Shown here: positions 36,601 through 48,454 of the stretch, in pieces | Layout of the letters: each line of letters begins with the position of its first letter | How positions within the stretch are numbered: the first letter of the stretch is position 1 | Source of the DNA: Rhodosporidiobolus odoratus | Taxonomy: Eukaryota > Basidiomycota > Microbotryomycetes > Sporidiobolales > Sporidiobolaceae | NCBI GenBank assembly: GCA_034387635.1 | Contig: JAOANU010000013.1 | Coordinates: 62,001-126,000 of the forward strand | DNA: 64,000 bases | Direction of reading: 5' to 3' | Position numbers and translations under genes: made by a program | The notes under the pieces: generated by a model | Databases searched by the model: none | What the model was told of the DNA's origin: nothing | The model's input: the letters and a program-made list of their open reading frames with translations, nothing else

Positions 36601-36818
36601 AGGGACAAGTGCTCGTGAACGGTTGACCGAGATGGGGAGAAGGGCAAGGGGAGAGAGAACGCCAGCAGCAGGAACTCCCGCGCTTCTCTCTCTCTCTCTC
36701 TCCGTGCGAGCTCACTTCTCCGAAATTCACAAGTCAAACTCGAGTCTCTCATCTCTCGACTTGACCACTTGACTGCCACACCAGAGACTGTCCAAGTGCA
36801 TCGCATGAATTATCATCC
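36438..36818. other. 5' region of the KH-protein gene
   Basis: Lies between the KH gene start and the 3' end of BCP1, both on the minus strand. Apart from the poly(C) run it is C/T-rich in the KH sense direction, with a short CT repeat near 36685-36700. Probably promoter and 5' untranslated region. Confidence 0.5.
36532..36599 (-). repeat. Poly(C) run of 68 nt upstream of the KH gene
   Basis: Sixty-eight consecutive G on the plus strand, hence C in the KH-protein transcript. The exact length in an assembly is not reliable for such a homopolymer. Confidence 0.92.
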
Positions 36819-38369
36819 CTACTGTGCAACCCCTCCAACAAACTCTTCCATTCCCTCTACAATCTCCCCAAACTTGTCCCACGGCACCAACATCAACTGT
36901 CCCCTCGCATCCACTCCAAACTGCTCCTCCTGCCCCGTCGTCATCGTCCCATCCCGCTTCGAATGCGTGTACTTGAACACGTGCGAGTGCGTCGCAAACT
37001 ACCCGCGATCACCACCCACCAAGAAAAGTCAGAACTGGAGGCCTGCAAGATTGCGAGGGTAAAAGCACGCGGACTACGCACCTTTGAGATCCACTCGTCC
37101 TCGGCATGGTACAACCAAACCTTCTCCTCCTCCCTCTCCTTCTCCCCCACATGCTGTCCCTTCTTAGCCTTCTTACCTCCGACCTTGGGTTTCTTCCCGG
37201 CTCCCGAAGAACCCGCTACAATGGCATTCTGCGCTTCAAGCGCAGCGTTGGGATCGTCTTCCAGTTGAGAGGCTGACGAACGGAACACGCGAGAGAGGAA
37301 CAGGAGAGAGTCAAAGTGGTACGGTTCGCCCTGCTCGCCGGGAACAAGTGGGGAGGAGGAAAAGCATCAGCAGCAGTCAAGCAATGTACAGCATGTCGTA
37401 CAGAACTCAACAGCGTCCGGGAGTGCTCGATGCGAAGGGAAAAGGCAAGGGAAGAAGAAAAAAGAGGCCAACGCACATCTTCCCGAGCCCATTCCAACTC
37501 CTCCCCCAGCATCTTATACATGGGCGGCACAACCTGCACCGGCATATTGACCAACCTCTCACTCAGGACCAGACCGACGTGTTTCCGGCTCTGCGGAGAG
37601 GAGGAATCGGCGGGGTTTTCGAGCAGGGAGGAGAGGGCCGAGTGGAATTCGGACGAGGGGGGGAGTTTGGAAAGCAGGTAGGAGAGGAGCGAGGCGAGGG
37701 CGGGGTTGGTCTACGTTGCGGCATTTCGAATCGAGGCGTCGCGAAGAAGACAGTTGAACGCATCAGCACGTGGCAAAAGAGGATTCCGAGACACGACGCA
37801 ACGTTCGAGTCAAACAGAGGGAAAGGGCGAGAAACCAACGCTCACCTTGTGCACATTCCCATTCAGCACGGTCAAAACAGCATAAGGATCCCCCTCCTTA
37901 GCCGTCTCATCCCCCTCTCCGTTATCCGTCTTAACCGTACTCCCAACCAACTTCTGCTCGAGTACCAGATCGGCCACTCCGCCAAGATCAAGGTCCATAG
38001 CGTCGCCTTGTAGGAGTTGGGAGAAGAGGAGTTTGAAAGAGTGGTAGTCTTGAGGTTGAGGGTCGAAGAAAGAAAAGGAGACGTCGAGCATCTGGTTTTC
38101 CCCGCCAAAGCCGAGGCAGCGCAGACACAGAAGAGCAAGGGTTAAGCGCGTTGGTATTGCATCTCATTCAGGAAGGGAGGAAAGAGGGACCTGAGGCTCA
38201 CCTCTACATCGCTACCTTCCTTCGCCTCATTCTCCTCATCACTGCTCTTCTCTCCCGCCTTCCGCTTCGTCCTGCTCGCGGTCGTAGCAGCGGGCGAGTC
38301 GACCTGCATTCCTTGATCACTGTCGGCGGCTTGAGCCCTGGCAAGGCGCTGCTTGAGACCTTTAGGCAT
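36819..38369 (-). CDS. BCP1: BCP1/BCCIP family protein
   Basis: Starts with MPKGLKQRLARAQ at 38369; an acidic Ser/Glu region follows (KSSDEENEAKEG). After the first intron comes MLDVSFSFFDPQPQDYHSFK, then ADLVLEQKLVGSTVKTD and GDPYAVLTVLN, which are signatures of the BCCIP family. Later exons give VLSERLVNMPVQVVPPMYKM, a Lys-rich insert (KKPKVGGKKAKKG), and a final exon ending QLMLVPWDKFGEIVEGMEEF near the TAG at 36821-36819. In yeast Bcp1 is a nuclear chaperone for ribosomal protein Rpl23 and is needed for export of the Mss4 kinase; the animal homologue binds BRCA2 and p21. Four or more introns. The gene lies downstream of RPL32 on the same strand; coupling of a ribosome-assembly factor and a ribosomal protein may be coincidental. 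Confidence 0.9.
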
Positions 38370-38821
38370 GATTCTAGTCTGGTACAGGAGGATCTGGAAG
38401 TAAGGCGGTAGAATTGACGGTGATCAAGCGGGGGCTGGGATGGCGAGTTCAAGCTTCTGAGTAGCTTGCGGTGCTTACGACTGGGTGATTGAGTGAGATC
38501 GAGTAGAGCTAGAGCGAGTGAGAGTTTTCGGGCGGCTCTCTCGAGCTCGTCGCGGACTTCGGTTCAGGTTCCGCCGCAGCCCTGTCCACAGCTCTCGTTT
38601 ACTCTCTCATCCCCTGTGAGCCGAGATACACGTCTTGCACGTGTCGCAAATCGCGCTTCTCATAAGCGGACAGAACAAGCCCCAGACAGGAAAAACACCG
38701 CGAAGGAAAGAAAACCGAACCCTCTTTAGTCTGTTCTCTCTCGTTGCAAGATGCCCTATCAAAACAACAAAAGGGAGGATGCTGATCTCGGCAAAGAACA
38801 GCAAGAACCGGGAAAGTCGGT
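38370..38821. other. Intergenic between RPL32 and BCP1
   Basis: About 450 bases: 3' flank of the L32 gene and promoter of BCP1, both read leftwards. No gene seen. Confidence 0.45.
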
Positions 38822-40095
38822 TTAAGCCTCCTCGGTGCGGAGCTTGGCAGCGCCGTTGGTGAGCTTGATGCCGAGCTGCACAGGTTCGCAAAGCGACAAG
38901 GGTCGAGGGCACGTGCAGAGAGACGAGACAAGGTGCAGTGAAAAGAAATGGATCGACGCAAGTCGGGCAGCAGACAATGGGACGAAGGCGGTAGAGAAAA
39001 AAAAAGACAACAGGGTCAGTACGCGCTGGAGAGGTAAGGCTGTAAGGTGAGATGAGACGCACGACCTTGGCCTTCTCGACGATCTCGATGCGCTTGCGAG
39101 CGGAGCTGTTCGAAGGTATCCAAAAGGGAGAGGGGGAACAGGTGCAAGGAGCCGGGAAACCGGGGCCAAGGGGAAAAGGGGGAGAAAGAACAATTAGCCC
39201 GGAAGCTTCCTTCGCCGCGCAGCCCGAGCGAAACGGACATATCAAGAAGGCAATGTGGCAAAGCGACAGAAAAGCGACGTACACAGCCGAAGCGATCTCA
39301 CCCTGGTAGCTCTTGTTGTGCATCATCAACAGCTCGAGGTCCGAGGTGTTGTTGACGAGGAAGCGCTTGAAACCGTTCGGCATGCAGTGACGGGTCTTCT
39401 TGTTGGAACCGTAACCGATCGAGGGCATCGGGAGCTGGCCCTTGAAACGGCGGCGAACCTATTGAGGTGAAAAGTCGCGTCGTGCGCGGAGGTGCGAGAG
39501 GATTGCAGAAGAGCGTGTGACATGGGCGGTTCATGATGAGTGAAGAGGGAGCGGAGGGGATGGTGTTGGTAGGAGGTAGGCACGAGGAGGAAAGCAGGGC
39601 AGAAAGACGGCATGGGAAGGAACACCGTCAGCCTCCATTCCTGACTTCGCCTCGTCCCGAGAACAGCAAATCACCACGCACCCTGTTGTCAATACCCTTG
39701 GGCTTGCGCCACGCCTCCTTGACGCCGGCATAGCGGTCCGACTGGTGGCGCTTCTACTCGTCCGAACCGCATTCCATCATTGTTGATCAGGTCAAAGGGT
39801 GAAGGGTGACAGGGGCGAGCGGGAGAAGGGTGTATGGTGCAACGCGAGGGGATGTGTCGCAGCGGAGCGGGCAGGCGAGTCGTTTCGGCGAGGTAGGAAG
39901 GATGGACGAGGGATGAGGTCGGGGGGAATATGATGGGCCGGTAGTCAGAATCAGGTGAACAATATGAAGAAGGCGGGCAAGTGGTACATGTGACAGCAAA
40001 GCAGTCAGTACGAGCCCCGGCTGAGAGGGAGACAAGCCAGGACTTGCGAAGGGCTTGGTGCGCTTCTTCACAATCTTGATGGAAGTGGCGGCCAT
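38822..40095 (-). CDS. RPL32: 60S ribosomal protein L32 (eL32)
   Basis: Exons on the minus strand: 40095-40048, 39753-39682, 39458-39283, 39105-39063, 38875-38822, giving 130 residues, the normal eL32 size. Characteristic segments: [10 protein letters not shown] at the start, [57 protein letters not shown] and the C-terminal LGIKLTN. eL32 is a structural protein of the large ribosomal subunit. The first intron (40047-39754, 294 nt) begins GCAAGT rather than GT; the protein sequence across the junction (KPF to KRH) fixes it. A long first intron close to the start is typical of fungal ribosomal protein genes. Confidence 0.96.
39754..40047 (-). other. GC-AG first intron of RPL32
   Basis: Donor GCAAGT, acceptor GAGTAG, 294 nt. 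GCAAGT is the common consensus for GC donors. I looked for snoRNA C/D box pairs in it and found none. Confidence 0.75.
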
Positions 40096-41081
40096 TGCTA
40101 CGAACCTATCGCAGAGGTGGCAAGCAAATACAGAGCACGCAAGAGTCAGCTAACCGTAGAAGAGACGAGGTTGTGCGCACTTGTATGGATCTGACCCTCG
40201 AGTGCCCTCGCCTGACAGCAATTGCCCTCCCCGTAAGGTCGCGTGCTCCTCCCTGTCCGCCCAGCTATATCCTAGCAGTGCTTTTCCCCTCTGCCTGTAT
40301 TCGCCCTAGCTGTCCCTTCACCCATGCGTCGTCGGGTTCCGCAAACCTCGTCTCTTCGGCTCGTCGTAGCTCGCTCGGGGCAGGTCGAACGGGTGAGGCC
40401 GACGGAGGGGATGGTGTATGTACTGGCTAGGTATGTTCAAGGTAGTCTTACCTAGTTGGTTGGGTACAGTGACAAGCAAAGACGAGGAGAAGGGGAATCA
40501 AGGCGAGCTCAACGCAGCGACAAGTCTCACTCCCCTCACAAGACTCCCCCTACTGCTTAGATGGGTCCAGACACCGGCTGTGGCTGGAGCCTGAGTCATT
40601 CAGACTACGCTGATCGTGCCCCTCAATTGAGGTGGACGCCGCCTCTCGACCCTCGACTCATCATCTCCATCTCGAATGCCGCCCCGTCATCTGGGAGCAC
40701 GCTGGCTTTGATACGCTATGCACCATGCCGAGATATCTATCACCCTACGCCTATGGCTAGCCCACATGTCCGTATTCGTCTGGGTCGCTACGACTTACTC
40801 CTCGGCAACTTCACCACCAGCGCGGAATGAGGTCGGCGTGGCCAGATCGCAGCCTGACCAGCCTACGTTGTCCAGATACTACGCTCTTAAGAGTCGCGCT
40901 GTCATCCTTGCTCAACTGAGTGCTGGCACGCCTTTTTACGTATTGCTCTCCTCGCTTTCCTCACGTTTCACTCCTCCCGCACTTCCGCCTTCTTCCGCTT
41001 CTGCACCACTTTGGTTCGGTTCACCGTGCCACTAGTGCGCTCTGAATAACCCTGCAGGTCACTTCACCGGCGCGAGGCGAG
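40096..41081. other. Region upstream of RPL32 and of the decayed membrane gene
   Basis: Contains the L32 promoter at the left. Several short frames on the plus strand have no clear family and none could be joined with confidence. Part of this may belong to the 5' end of the decayed gene that follows. Confidence 0.35.
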
Positions 41082-43530
41082 GTGCGTGAAACGGCTGTCG
41101 ACGGAAGTACGGGCCGTCTCGAGTTGTCCGCTCGCTTCAACCGTCTCCACGTCGCTCTAAATGCTGTGAGGCTCGACTCCGGTGTGCTCTCTTCACTTTC
41201 TCCGCTCGCAGCCGGATCGCGCCTCGTCTTTCTCACCTTCCGTCGCGTCATCGCACAGAAGACGGCGTTTTCAGCCGCCGACCAAGGTGAGAGCGGCAGC
41301 TGTATTTGGCAGTCAACGTCTGCGGGTGCGTATTTAGCTTGTCCTATGCACGAACCCACTCAGTTTCCTCCTGCAGCGTCTCCCGCTCTCAAGCCTGGTC
41401 CCTTCCCTCCTCCTTCTGGCCCGCGAATTCAGGCAGAATCTGCAGCCAGAATGGATCCTTCGCTCTCGCTCGTCACCCTCGTCCAGCCTGAACACTACGC
41501 CTACCCCCCCCCCCCCCCCCCCCCCCCCCCCTCTCCCCCTCGCCTGACAATTTGCCGTCTTCCCCACCTGCCTCAGCGCGTTCCTCCCATTCCACCCTCG
41601 TCAACAAGCACACCGACAGGCGTGTGAGCTGCTTCTCGGTTGCGACCGTCGTCTTCAGTCTCGTCATCCTACTCGGTTGGCTCGCTACGGTCATCGTCCT
41701 CGCCGCCTGCAAGGTTTTCCTCCCACTCGATTTCTTCGGCGAAGGCTTGTGGACGAGTTCGAGCTACAAGTGCGTCGTCTTCTCTTCGCTCTCGCGTCAC
41801 TCTGTTGCTGACCATCCTGCTGTGCAGCACCCTCATCACCCTGGCCGGAAGTCTCCTCGCCGCTCTCCTAGGTCGCGCCCTCTCGCTCGGCTTTCAAGCC
41901 CTTCTTCGCCGCCGGATCTTTCGCAAGCAAGGCCTGTCGCTCTACGAGTAAGATCTTCTCGTCCGTCTCTCGCAGCAACTCCCGCAGAACAAGTTCGGCA
42001 TTTCGGCGATCCTCGCTATGGCGGTTTTTGGGATCCTGCCGCTGTTTGCGAGTGCAAATCAGGCGGCTTTTGGAACCACTGTGGGAAAGACGAGGATCTT
42101 GTAGGCGTCTTTTTCGTTCCTTCGATCTTGGAGGATTCAACACAGTCAATCGCAGCGCCGACTTGCCTCTCGTCACTCTGTCGGACAATGCCGCTCAACT
42201 CGTCGCGACGCAGCGATTGTCGCGCATTCTCGCTGACGACTCCAGTACCGCCGATACAAGCATGAGCGTCCAGATGATTCCCTTTTCAACCGGATGTCAA
42301 CAGCACGGCCATCGCTTCCATACACGATACCCTCGAGCCGGGCACTCCAGACGACCCGCTCTTCGCTGCTCATTACCTCGAAGTACTGGCTCGCCCTAGC
42401 ATGAGCCCGTCAGGTGGGTATTGCGAGCCGAAGACCGGGCTTGACTTGCTGAAAGCCTCGGCCGACGTCTAGATTCAAGCTACGGTCGAAGGGTTCCTCG
42501 CCAACGCTTCCTGCAGCGCAACCGAACAGTCCGCTACTCCCTTCGCCGTCTAGTACACCTCGTCACTGCTCAGCGCTTCCCTCACCTTCCCTTGGTACCA
42601 AACAAGCCTTGTACACGCTCGCTCCACCTCCCCCAAACTGGCCTTCCCAACTCGCCAATGTCTATGCTTGTCAAGATGAAGTCCCTTCTCTCTACTTCTT
42701 CTCGATCGACCCACCGCAACAGAACGTCTCCGAAGTATACGAGTGCTTGGTTAGCGCTTCTTCATTGGCCGTTCGCGTACTATATGATGCGGTGAACCGG
42801 AACGCATCGATTATCGAGCGACTTTTCGAGCCAAAACCTCTTCCCGTCACCTTGCCCTTAGTCCAGACGATGGGAGAAGACAGCCTGTACGGGTTCAGAG
42901 TGAAAGGCTGGGAGAGCCTGACGCAGATGTTGAGGGGGACGGACGAGGTGACGGCGCCTTACTTGCTCGAGGGCGTAGCGGCGATGATGGCTAAGCAGAC
43001 GTCGGCGAGACTTAGTGATAGTATCATGGGGAGTGTGCCGCTGGAGGCCCAGGGATTGAGGTATAGCATTACAAGGAGCGAGGTGCGTCTGGTCTCTTCC
43101 TACTCGTCCGCTGTTTGCCTGACCTGGTGTATGATATAAACTATCATCGCTTGCTGCTACCCATCATGCTTCTTCGATTCTATAGTTCCATCTCCAAGCC
43201 CTCCAACTCCACCTCTCCCCAACCCAGCTGTACTTCCTCCTCCTCCCCTTCCTCCTCCTCCTTTTGCTGCTTTTCTCCCTCATTCTCGTCCTCTCCGTTC
43301 AAGGTCACACAGACTCCACCGATCCACTCTCCGCTTCTCTTATCGCTCTCGGTTCGCCGCAGGAGACGAGGGACCTCCTTGGCGTGGTGGGCGCAGGAGG
43401 GTGGAGAGAAGGCGAGAGGAGGGCCAGGGAGAGGAGGGTTGCTTGTACGGAAGTCGGACCGACAGGGGCGGGCACGGGAGGGATAGGTGGTCGGAGGGTG
43501 GAGACGAGGGCTATCCAGGGGACGCGGTAA
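41082..43530 (+). pseudogene. Decayed multi-pass membrane protein gene
   Basis: Protein-like segments follow each other in different frames: a Pro-rich N-terminus interrupted by a 28-nt C run (41504-41531); TM1 (VVFSLVILLGWLATVIVLAA); after a GTGCGT intron TM2 (LITLAGSLLAALLGRAL); an in-frame TAA at 41949-41951; TM3 (GISAILAMAVFGILPLFASA) ended by TAG at 42102; GGFNTVNRSADLPLVTL in a second frame; NSTAIASIHDTLEPGTPDDP in a third frame with TAGs at 42470 and 42551; PSQLANVYACQDEVPSLYFF in a fourth segment; then TM4 (LLLPFLLLLLLLFSLILVLS) and a Gly/Arg-rich tail. This resembles fungal plasma-membrane proteins with three N-terminal TMs, a large outer domain and a last TM. No named family recognised. 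Several disruptions make a pseudogene more likely than a mis-spliced gene. Confidence 0.6.
41504..41531 (+). repeat. Poly(C) run, 28 nt, in the decayed membrane gene
   Basis: Lies within Pro-coding sequence. The frame to its left (EHYAYPPP) and the frame leading to TM1 on its right differ, so its length decides whether the two sides are joined. Confidence 0.9.
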
Positions 43531-45143
43531 AAGTCAACTAGTCTGCATAAAATCAAGATGGGGCGAATCCCGAGTTGCTATGACCAGAAGGCCAAGTCGG
43601 GCCTAGAACCGTACTTTGCACGCTATGCAAGAAGCCCTCGAGGAGTCGGAGCGCCAGCGGACGGCGTTCAAGGCTAGCGATCGGTGCCATTGCGAAGGGA
43701 CCTTCGCAGGTTCGACCTGGTGAGATGTACAGCTAGCCCTGTGCACCTGGTGCGGCGCTTCTTTTGTCGAGAACATACAGTCTAGCAGTAGACGTTGACC
43801 GCTCGGCTGAGCCCCTGCCGGGGGATTAGCAATCGCAGAGGAAAACATATGAAAAGCCAAATCTGTCGAGAAGAGTCAGAAGCGATTGTCATGCGCCAAG
43901 GCTTCGCAATAGCCGGTCATACTTCTGCCCATATAACTCGAAATGCATTGCAGTCCCTCACTCGACGAAGGTTCCCTGGCGGCAAGAAGGGGTTGAGAGC
44001 AGGCATTGTCCACCACATCAGTAAGATGCATTAGCTCGGAGGACAGTCCAAATATGGTCATCCACCTCGGTCACGGACGGCTGTTGGGAGCACCCGAACT
44101 ATTGACCAGAAAGCGAGTCGCGTTCGAAGGCAATGGTTGGAAAGAAAAGTCCCAGTTCCTTCGCGGTCTCGTCGTCAAGGTCGACTGCAAGAGGGATAGT
44201 GAGCGTAGCAGTGACATCGACCAGATCATGTGAGCAAGAGGGCAAGAATCGCAGGCATTGACTAGAGCGGCAAGGAGTAGTGACAAGAAAAGCAAGAGGT
44301 AACATCGCTTCCACTGGGACGACGATAGCCACGGCCCGAGGATCGCAGCGAGAGCAGCGAAGCGAAGCACATGGCAGCGGTCCGCGTTGATGCACCGAAT
44401 GCAGAAACTGGGCAGCGAATGAGGCGAAAGAGAGGGAGGAAAAGCGGACCTTCGCAAGCGGGGCGTCCCTCCCAGCTTGGCTTGAATCAACCGAGGGCAC
44501 CGCGCGGATCGCGGGTGACACCAGCGGCGTCGTTGATCACGCTAGCGACAGTGCAAGCAGCCCGCCGCCTTCTCTGGTCCCCCACACTGACGAACTAACC
44601 TGCTGAGTAGAAAGTACGGCTGGGGTGTTGGGGGGAGAAGCTAATTGATGTTCTAGATATACAGGGCTGGTCTGTTGACGGCGGTGCTGGCGCAGGTGGA
44701 CCGGAAGGCGTGTTGGGTCGAGGAGACTGTGCTGATCAAAGACGGAAAGAGTCGGAAGGGGAGACCGCGGCGACATCGTTTCTCGCTGCTGAGGCTGGAT
44801 TGCCAAGATAAAGCCGCCGAGTAAGTGACCCAAGTATTGATCTTGGTAGCTGCTAGGCAAAGGAAGCGGTGACAGAGGAGGAAAGGCTGACTGTGCTCAG
44901 GGCGAGACGATTTTGAGGCGAGCGCGAGTTCTCTTTCCTCTTTTCCTCACCTCGCGTCTCATATTACACGGTCAGTCAAGGTCTAGCACGCTCTGTCACC
45001 CTCCGAGCATTCGCAGAGCACCCGAGAGTCATCGCACTGACCCTCTGTACCGTCGTCACTCGCCCTGCCACGCAAAACTCGATGCCGCCCCCATCACCAC
45101 CACATCCTCACCTCGCCTTTACAACTGAACGCACTCGCAACAG
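43531..45143. other. Intergenic stretch, about 1.6 kb
   Basis: No frame looks coding. The right end (44900-45143) is the CT-rich promoter and leader of the ADP/ATP carrier gene. No RNA gene recognised. Confidence 0.4.
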
Positions 45144-46953
45144 ATGGCCAAGACGAAGACCCCGCAGGAGTTCTTTGCTGACTTTATGATGGGTGGTGTG
45201 TCGTGAGTCGGGCTTCCTACTTGTCCCTCCGACGTGGTCGCCTTATCGCTTGCTACTCCGGTGGCAATTAAGCGAGCGACGCTGCTAACCGCCATTTTAC
45301 TACAGCGCCGCCGTCGCCAAGACGGCTGCCGCCCCCATCGAGCGTATCAAGCGTGCGCTCCCTCGCCTTTCTTTTGCCCGTCATCGGCTGCCGAAGTCGC
45401 TTACACTTCGCTGGGTTACTATGCAGTCTTGGTCCAGAACCAGGGTGAGATGCTCAAGTCGGGTCGTCTTGCTACCCCTTACAAGGGTATTGCCGACTGC
45501 GCTACCCGCACCTACGCCGACGAGGGTCTCGTTTCCTGTGCGTTCCGCTTTACTTCTCCCGCGGTCCTCTTTCTGTGGCTGACGAAACCTCGTTCGATGT
45601 ACCTGTCCCGTCCGCCTACACCATCTCGACCACCGACTCGCAACCCACCACTCATATCGCCCATCGACGTCTACCCTCTTCTCCGATCGCCGCCTTTCGT
45701 GCCGCTGTCTCCCGGCCATAACGCGCGACAGTCTGGCGTGGTAACACCGCCAACGTCATCCGTTACTTCCCGACCCAGGCCCTCAACTTCGCGTTCAAGG
45801 ACTACTACAAGTCCCTGTTCTCGTACACCCAGGCCAAGGATGGCTACGCGCTCTGGATGGCGGGTAACCTCGCGTCCGGTGGTGCGGCAGGTGCGACCTC
45901 GCTCCTGTTCGTCTACTCGCTCGACTACGCTCGTACCCGTCTCGCCGCCGACAACAAGTCGTCGAAGAAGGGTGGATCCGGCGAGCGCCAGTTCAACGGT
46001 CTCCTCGACGTCTACAAGAAGACCATCGCGTCTGACGGTGTCGCCGGTCTCTACCGTGGTTTCCTCCCCTCGGTCGTCGGTATCGTGGTCTACCGTGGGT
46101 GGGTAGACGTTCCCTTTCCCCTCTTCCTGAGATACCGTGGCTGACCTGTTCTTTTTTTTCAACGGAGCAAAGTCTCTACTTCGGTATGTACGACTCGCTC
46201 AAGCCTGTCGTCATGACCGGTTCCCTCCAGGGCTCGTTCCTCGCCTCCTTCCTCCTCGGTTGGGGTGTCACCACCGGTGCCGGTATCGCCTCGTACCCCC
46301 TTGACACCATCCGTCGTCGCATGATGATGACCTCTGGTGAGAAGGGTGCGTTCCAATTTCTCTTTCCTTGGTGCGGAGACGTGACCTACGAGGCTGACCA
46401 TGGTCTTTCTTTTCTTTTCTTTCATTCCTTTTCTTTTCTTTCATTTCCGTTCTTTCGCCTGACTTGTCCCCGTCTTTCTCTCTCTTCCTCACTGCTTTAT
46501 GTGCTTCCTGCTGCCCTTCCTGTGGCTTAGTCCACTACAATGGTAAGCCATTAAATTGCACATCACGTGGACCGAAACTGACTGTCACTACCACTCTCCT
46601 GCAGGTATGCTTGACGCCGGCCGTAAGATCGTCGCTGCTGAGGGTGTCAGCTCGCTCTTCAAGGGTGCTGGTGCCGTGCGTTCTTCTTGTTCCCCTCGCT
46701 CGTGGGAGCCATGCTGACAATTTCTTCTCCTTCTTTCTTTCCTGCCACCATATCCTTTGCGGTCACAGAACATCCTCCGTGGTGTTGCCGGTGCTGGTGG
46801 TACGTCTTGCTTCTCATTGTCCTTGCCTCCTAGGGTTACACCTCCTTACAAACCAAAAACTCACACTGTTCCTGCACCTCTGCAGTCCTCTCCATGTACG
46901 ACAAGCTCCAGGAGCTTGTCTTCGGCAAGGTCTACTCCGGCGGTTCCGGCTAA
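45144..46953 (+). CDS. AAC: Mitochondrial ADP/ATP carrier
   Basis: Exons: 45144-45202, 45306-45352, 45427-45537, 45732-46098, 46173-46345, 46531-46542 (12 nt), 46605-46675, 46769-46799, 46886-46953; 312 residues. Three mitochondrial-carrier repeats are visible: [33 protein letters not shown], each with the PX[D/E]XX[R/K] signature (the second reads SLDYAR). The RRRMMM signature specific to nucleotide carriers is intact. The protein exchanges cytosolic ADP for matrix ATP across the inner membrane. A 12-nt micro-exon (VHYN) lies at 46531-46542. The 3' half of the gene, introns included, is repeated in inverted orientation at 54625-55779. Confidence 0.97.
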
Positions 46954-47115
46954 ACGGTCAACTTGCGTTGGTCATCGTATTCTCTACCTTCCCGCACACT
47001 ATCCTTTTTTACCCCTGCTTCCTACATTTTTTACCGCAATTGAGACGTTCTTTGGTCAGAGGTGTGCTTGTGACCTTGTGCGCAGCAGACAGCTAGTCCT
47101 CTTTCGATCAAGCTA
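45973..47115 (+). repeat. Inverted repeat, left arm (AAC 3' half)
   Basis: From the GGATCC in exon 4 to about 160 bases past the stop codon, the sequence recurs in reverse complement at 54625-55779 with high identity in exons, introns and 3' flank. Confidence 0.88.
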
Positions 47116-47712
47116 CTGTGTATGCGGGTGGTTTCGACTAGTGCAAGGATTTCAACTGAGCGTGCGTGCAAGCCACGTCGCTGTCTCTCGGGTTGTCGCT
47201 CTGTAAGGATGTCAAGGTCCCGCTGTCAGCGACCCTGTTAAGGTATGGACAGCATAATAGCGCAGCATGCCCTCAGTACAAAGGAGGAAATTTCAGAAGG
47301 AAAGGACACGGTCCAGAATTGAGTCCGGCCTCAAGCGTCGACACGCGGCTGCTTCTGTGTGTCGACACGCCGCTGCTTCTGTACGGCAGTAAAGGGATAA
47401 AACGAGCGCACAGCAGCCTTGGCACCATGTGAGAACAGCCGAGAACAGCCAGTTGGACTGAGAAGGTCAGAAGCCTTGCTTGTCCCGATCAATTCTTCTT
47501 CCGGGTTTGGCTGGTCGCTGGTCTATGCAGCAAAGATCTCCTCTTTGTCTCCTCCAAAGCCGCCCAGCCTGACTTGCTGCTGATCGGCAGAAAAAGAGAA
47601 ACATTGTTTTGCGTGGGGGTTCGATCTGCGCGGAGAATGATTCCCATGTTGTCAACATGAGAAGCAGATAGGGGTCAAAGCAGAGTAGCACAACCATAAC
47701 GATCACCACAGG
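46954..47712. other. 3' flank of the AAC gene and left edge of the island
   Basis: The carrier's 3' flank is shared with the inverted copy up to about 47115. Beyond that the sequence is unrelated to the copy. It contains the short tandem repeat at 47337-47384 and no gene that I can support. Confidence 0.45.
47337..47384. repeat. Two tandem 24-bp units
   Basis: GTCGACACGC(G/C)GCTGCTTCTG plus four bases occurs twice back to back. Directly visible. Confidence 0.85.
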
Positions 47713-48454
47713 TCACGACCTCCATGTAGGGACGGATGTCGATGGAAACCGTAGGTCTGGCAATCTGATTGAGGTGGCTGGTTCATTTGCAACAGACAAG
47801 GCACTGGATTGGCTTTGTTTCTTTTTCTTCTTTTCTCCCTTGTGCTTGTCCTTCTGCTCCTCTACCCTTTCCTGGTATAGTCTCTGATGTTTTGCCGCAA
47901 CCTGACTATCTACACCCGCCAAGAGAACGAGAGACCAGTCAATGGGAGCAGCTTCTCTCACAAGAGCAGGGCTGCAAGCAGACAGAGTGTTATGAGATGT
48001 TGCAACACACTGATGGGGAGAGTCCCAGGAACTACATGCACCTCACGAGCAAGGAAATGACACAGGCGCCAGAGTACATGGTTTCACTCCTCTGCTTGTA
48101 TTCTCTAAGTCGCCTTTGTTTCTCCTCCTCCTCTCAACTTCACCTACCCTCCAACTGTGCCGTGAGCTTTATCATCTCCAATGTAACCCTTCTTCCACAA
48201 CTTGTCCTGTTGCAATTATTAAGGGGATATTTCATCAGAAGCATTTAAGAGAGCACACCTCGTGCTTGTCATTGTCAACAGCAGAGCCGTTGTCATCAGC
48301 AAGTGCCCCTTTGAAAGCTTCCGTCTCAATTTTGACGCTGGCGTATTGTCGGTGTACTCGCCTTGGGCAGCAATCCAGTCTGCAGCTCTGAGGTAGCGGT
48401 CGTTTTGGCCATTGAGGTTGAGGTTGCCGTTGTCGCCATAGAGGTATCTGGGAA

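Noticed and set aside
36321..36626. Gly-rich plus-strand protein over the poly(G) run
   Set aside because: It is only the antisense of the KH gene's first exon and leader; a pure G run reads as poly-Gly in any frame.
39754..40047. snoRNA within the long RPL32 intron
   Set aside because: No C box followed by a D box in the right order, and no H/ACA pattern.
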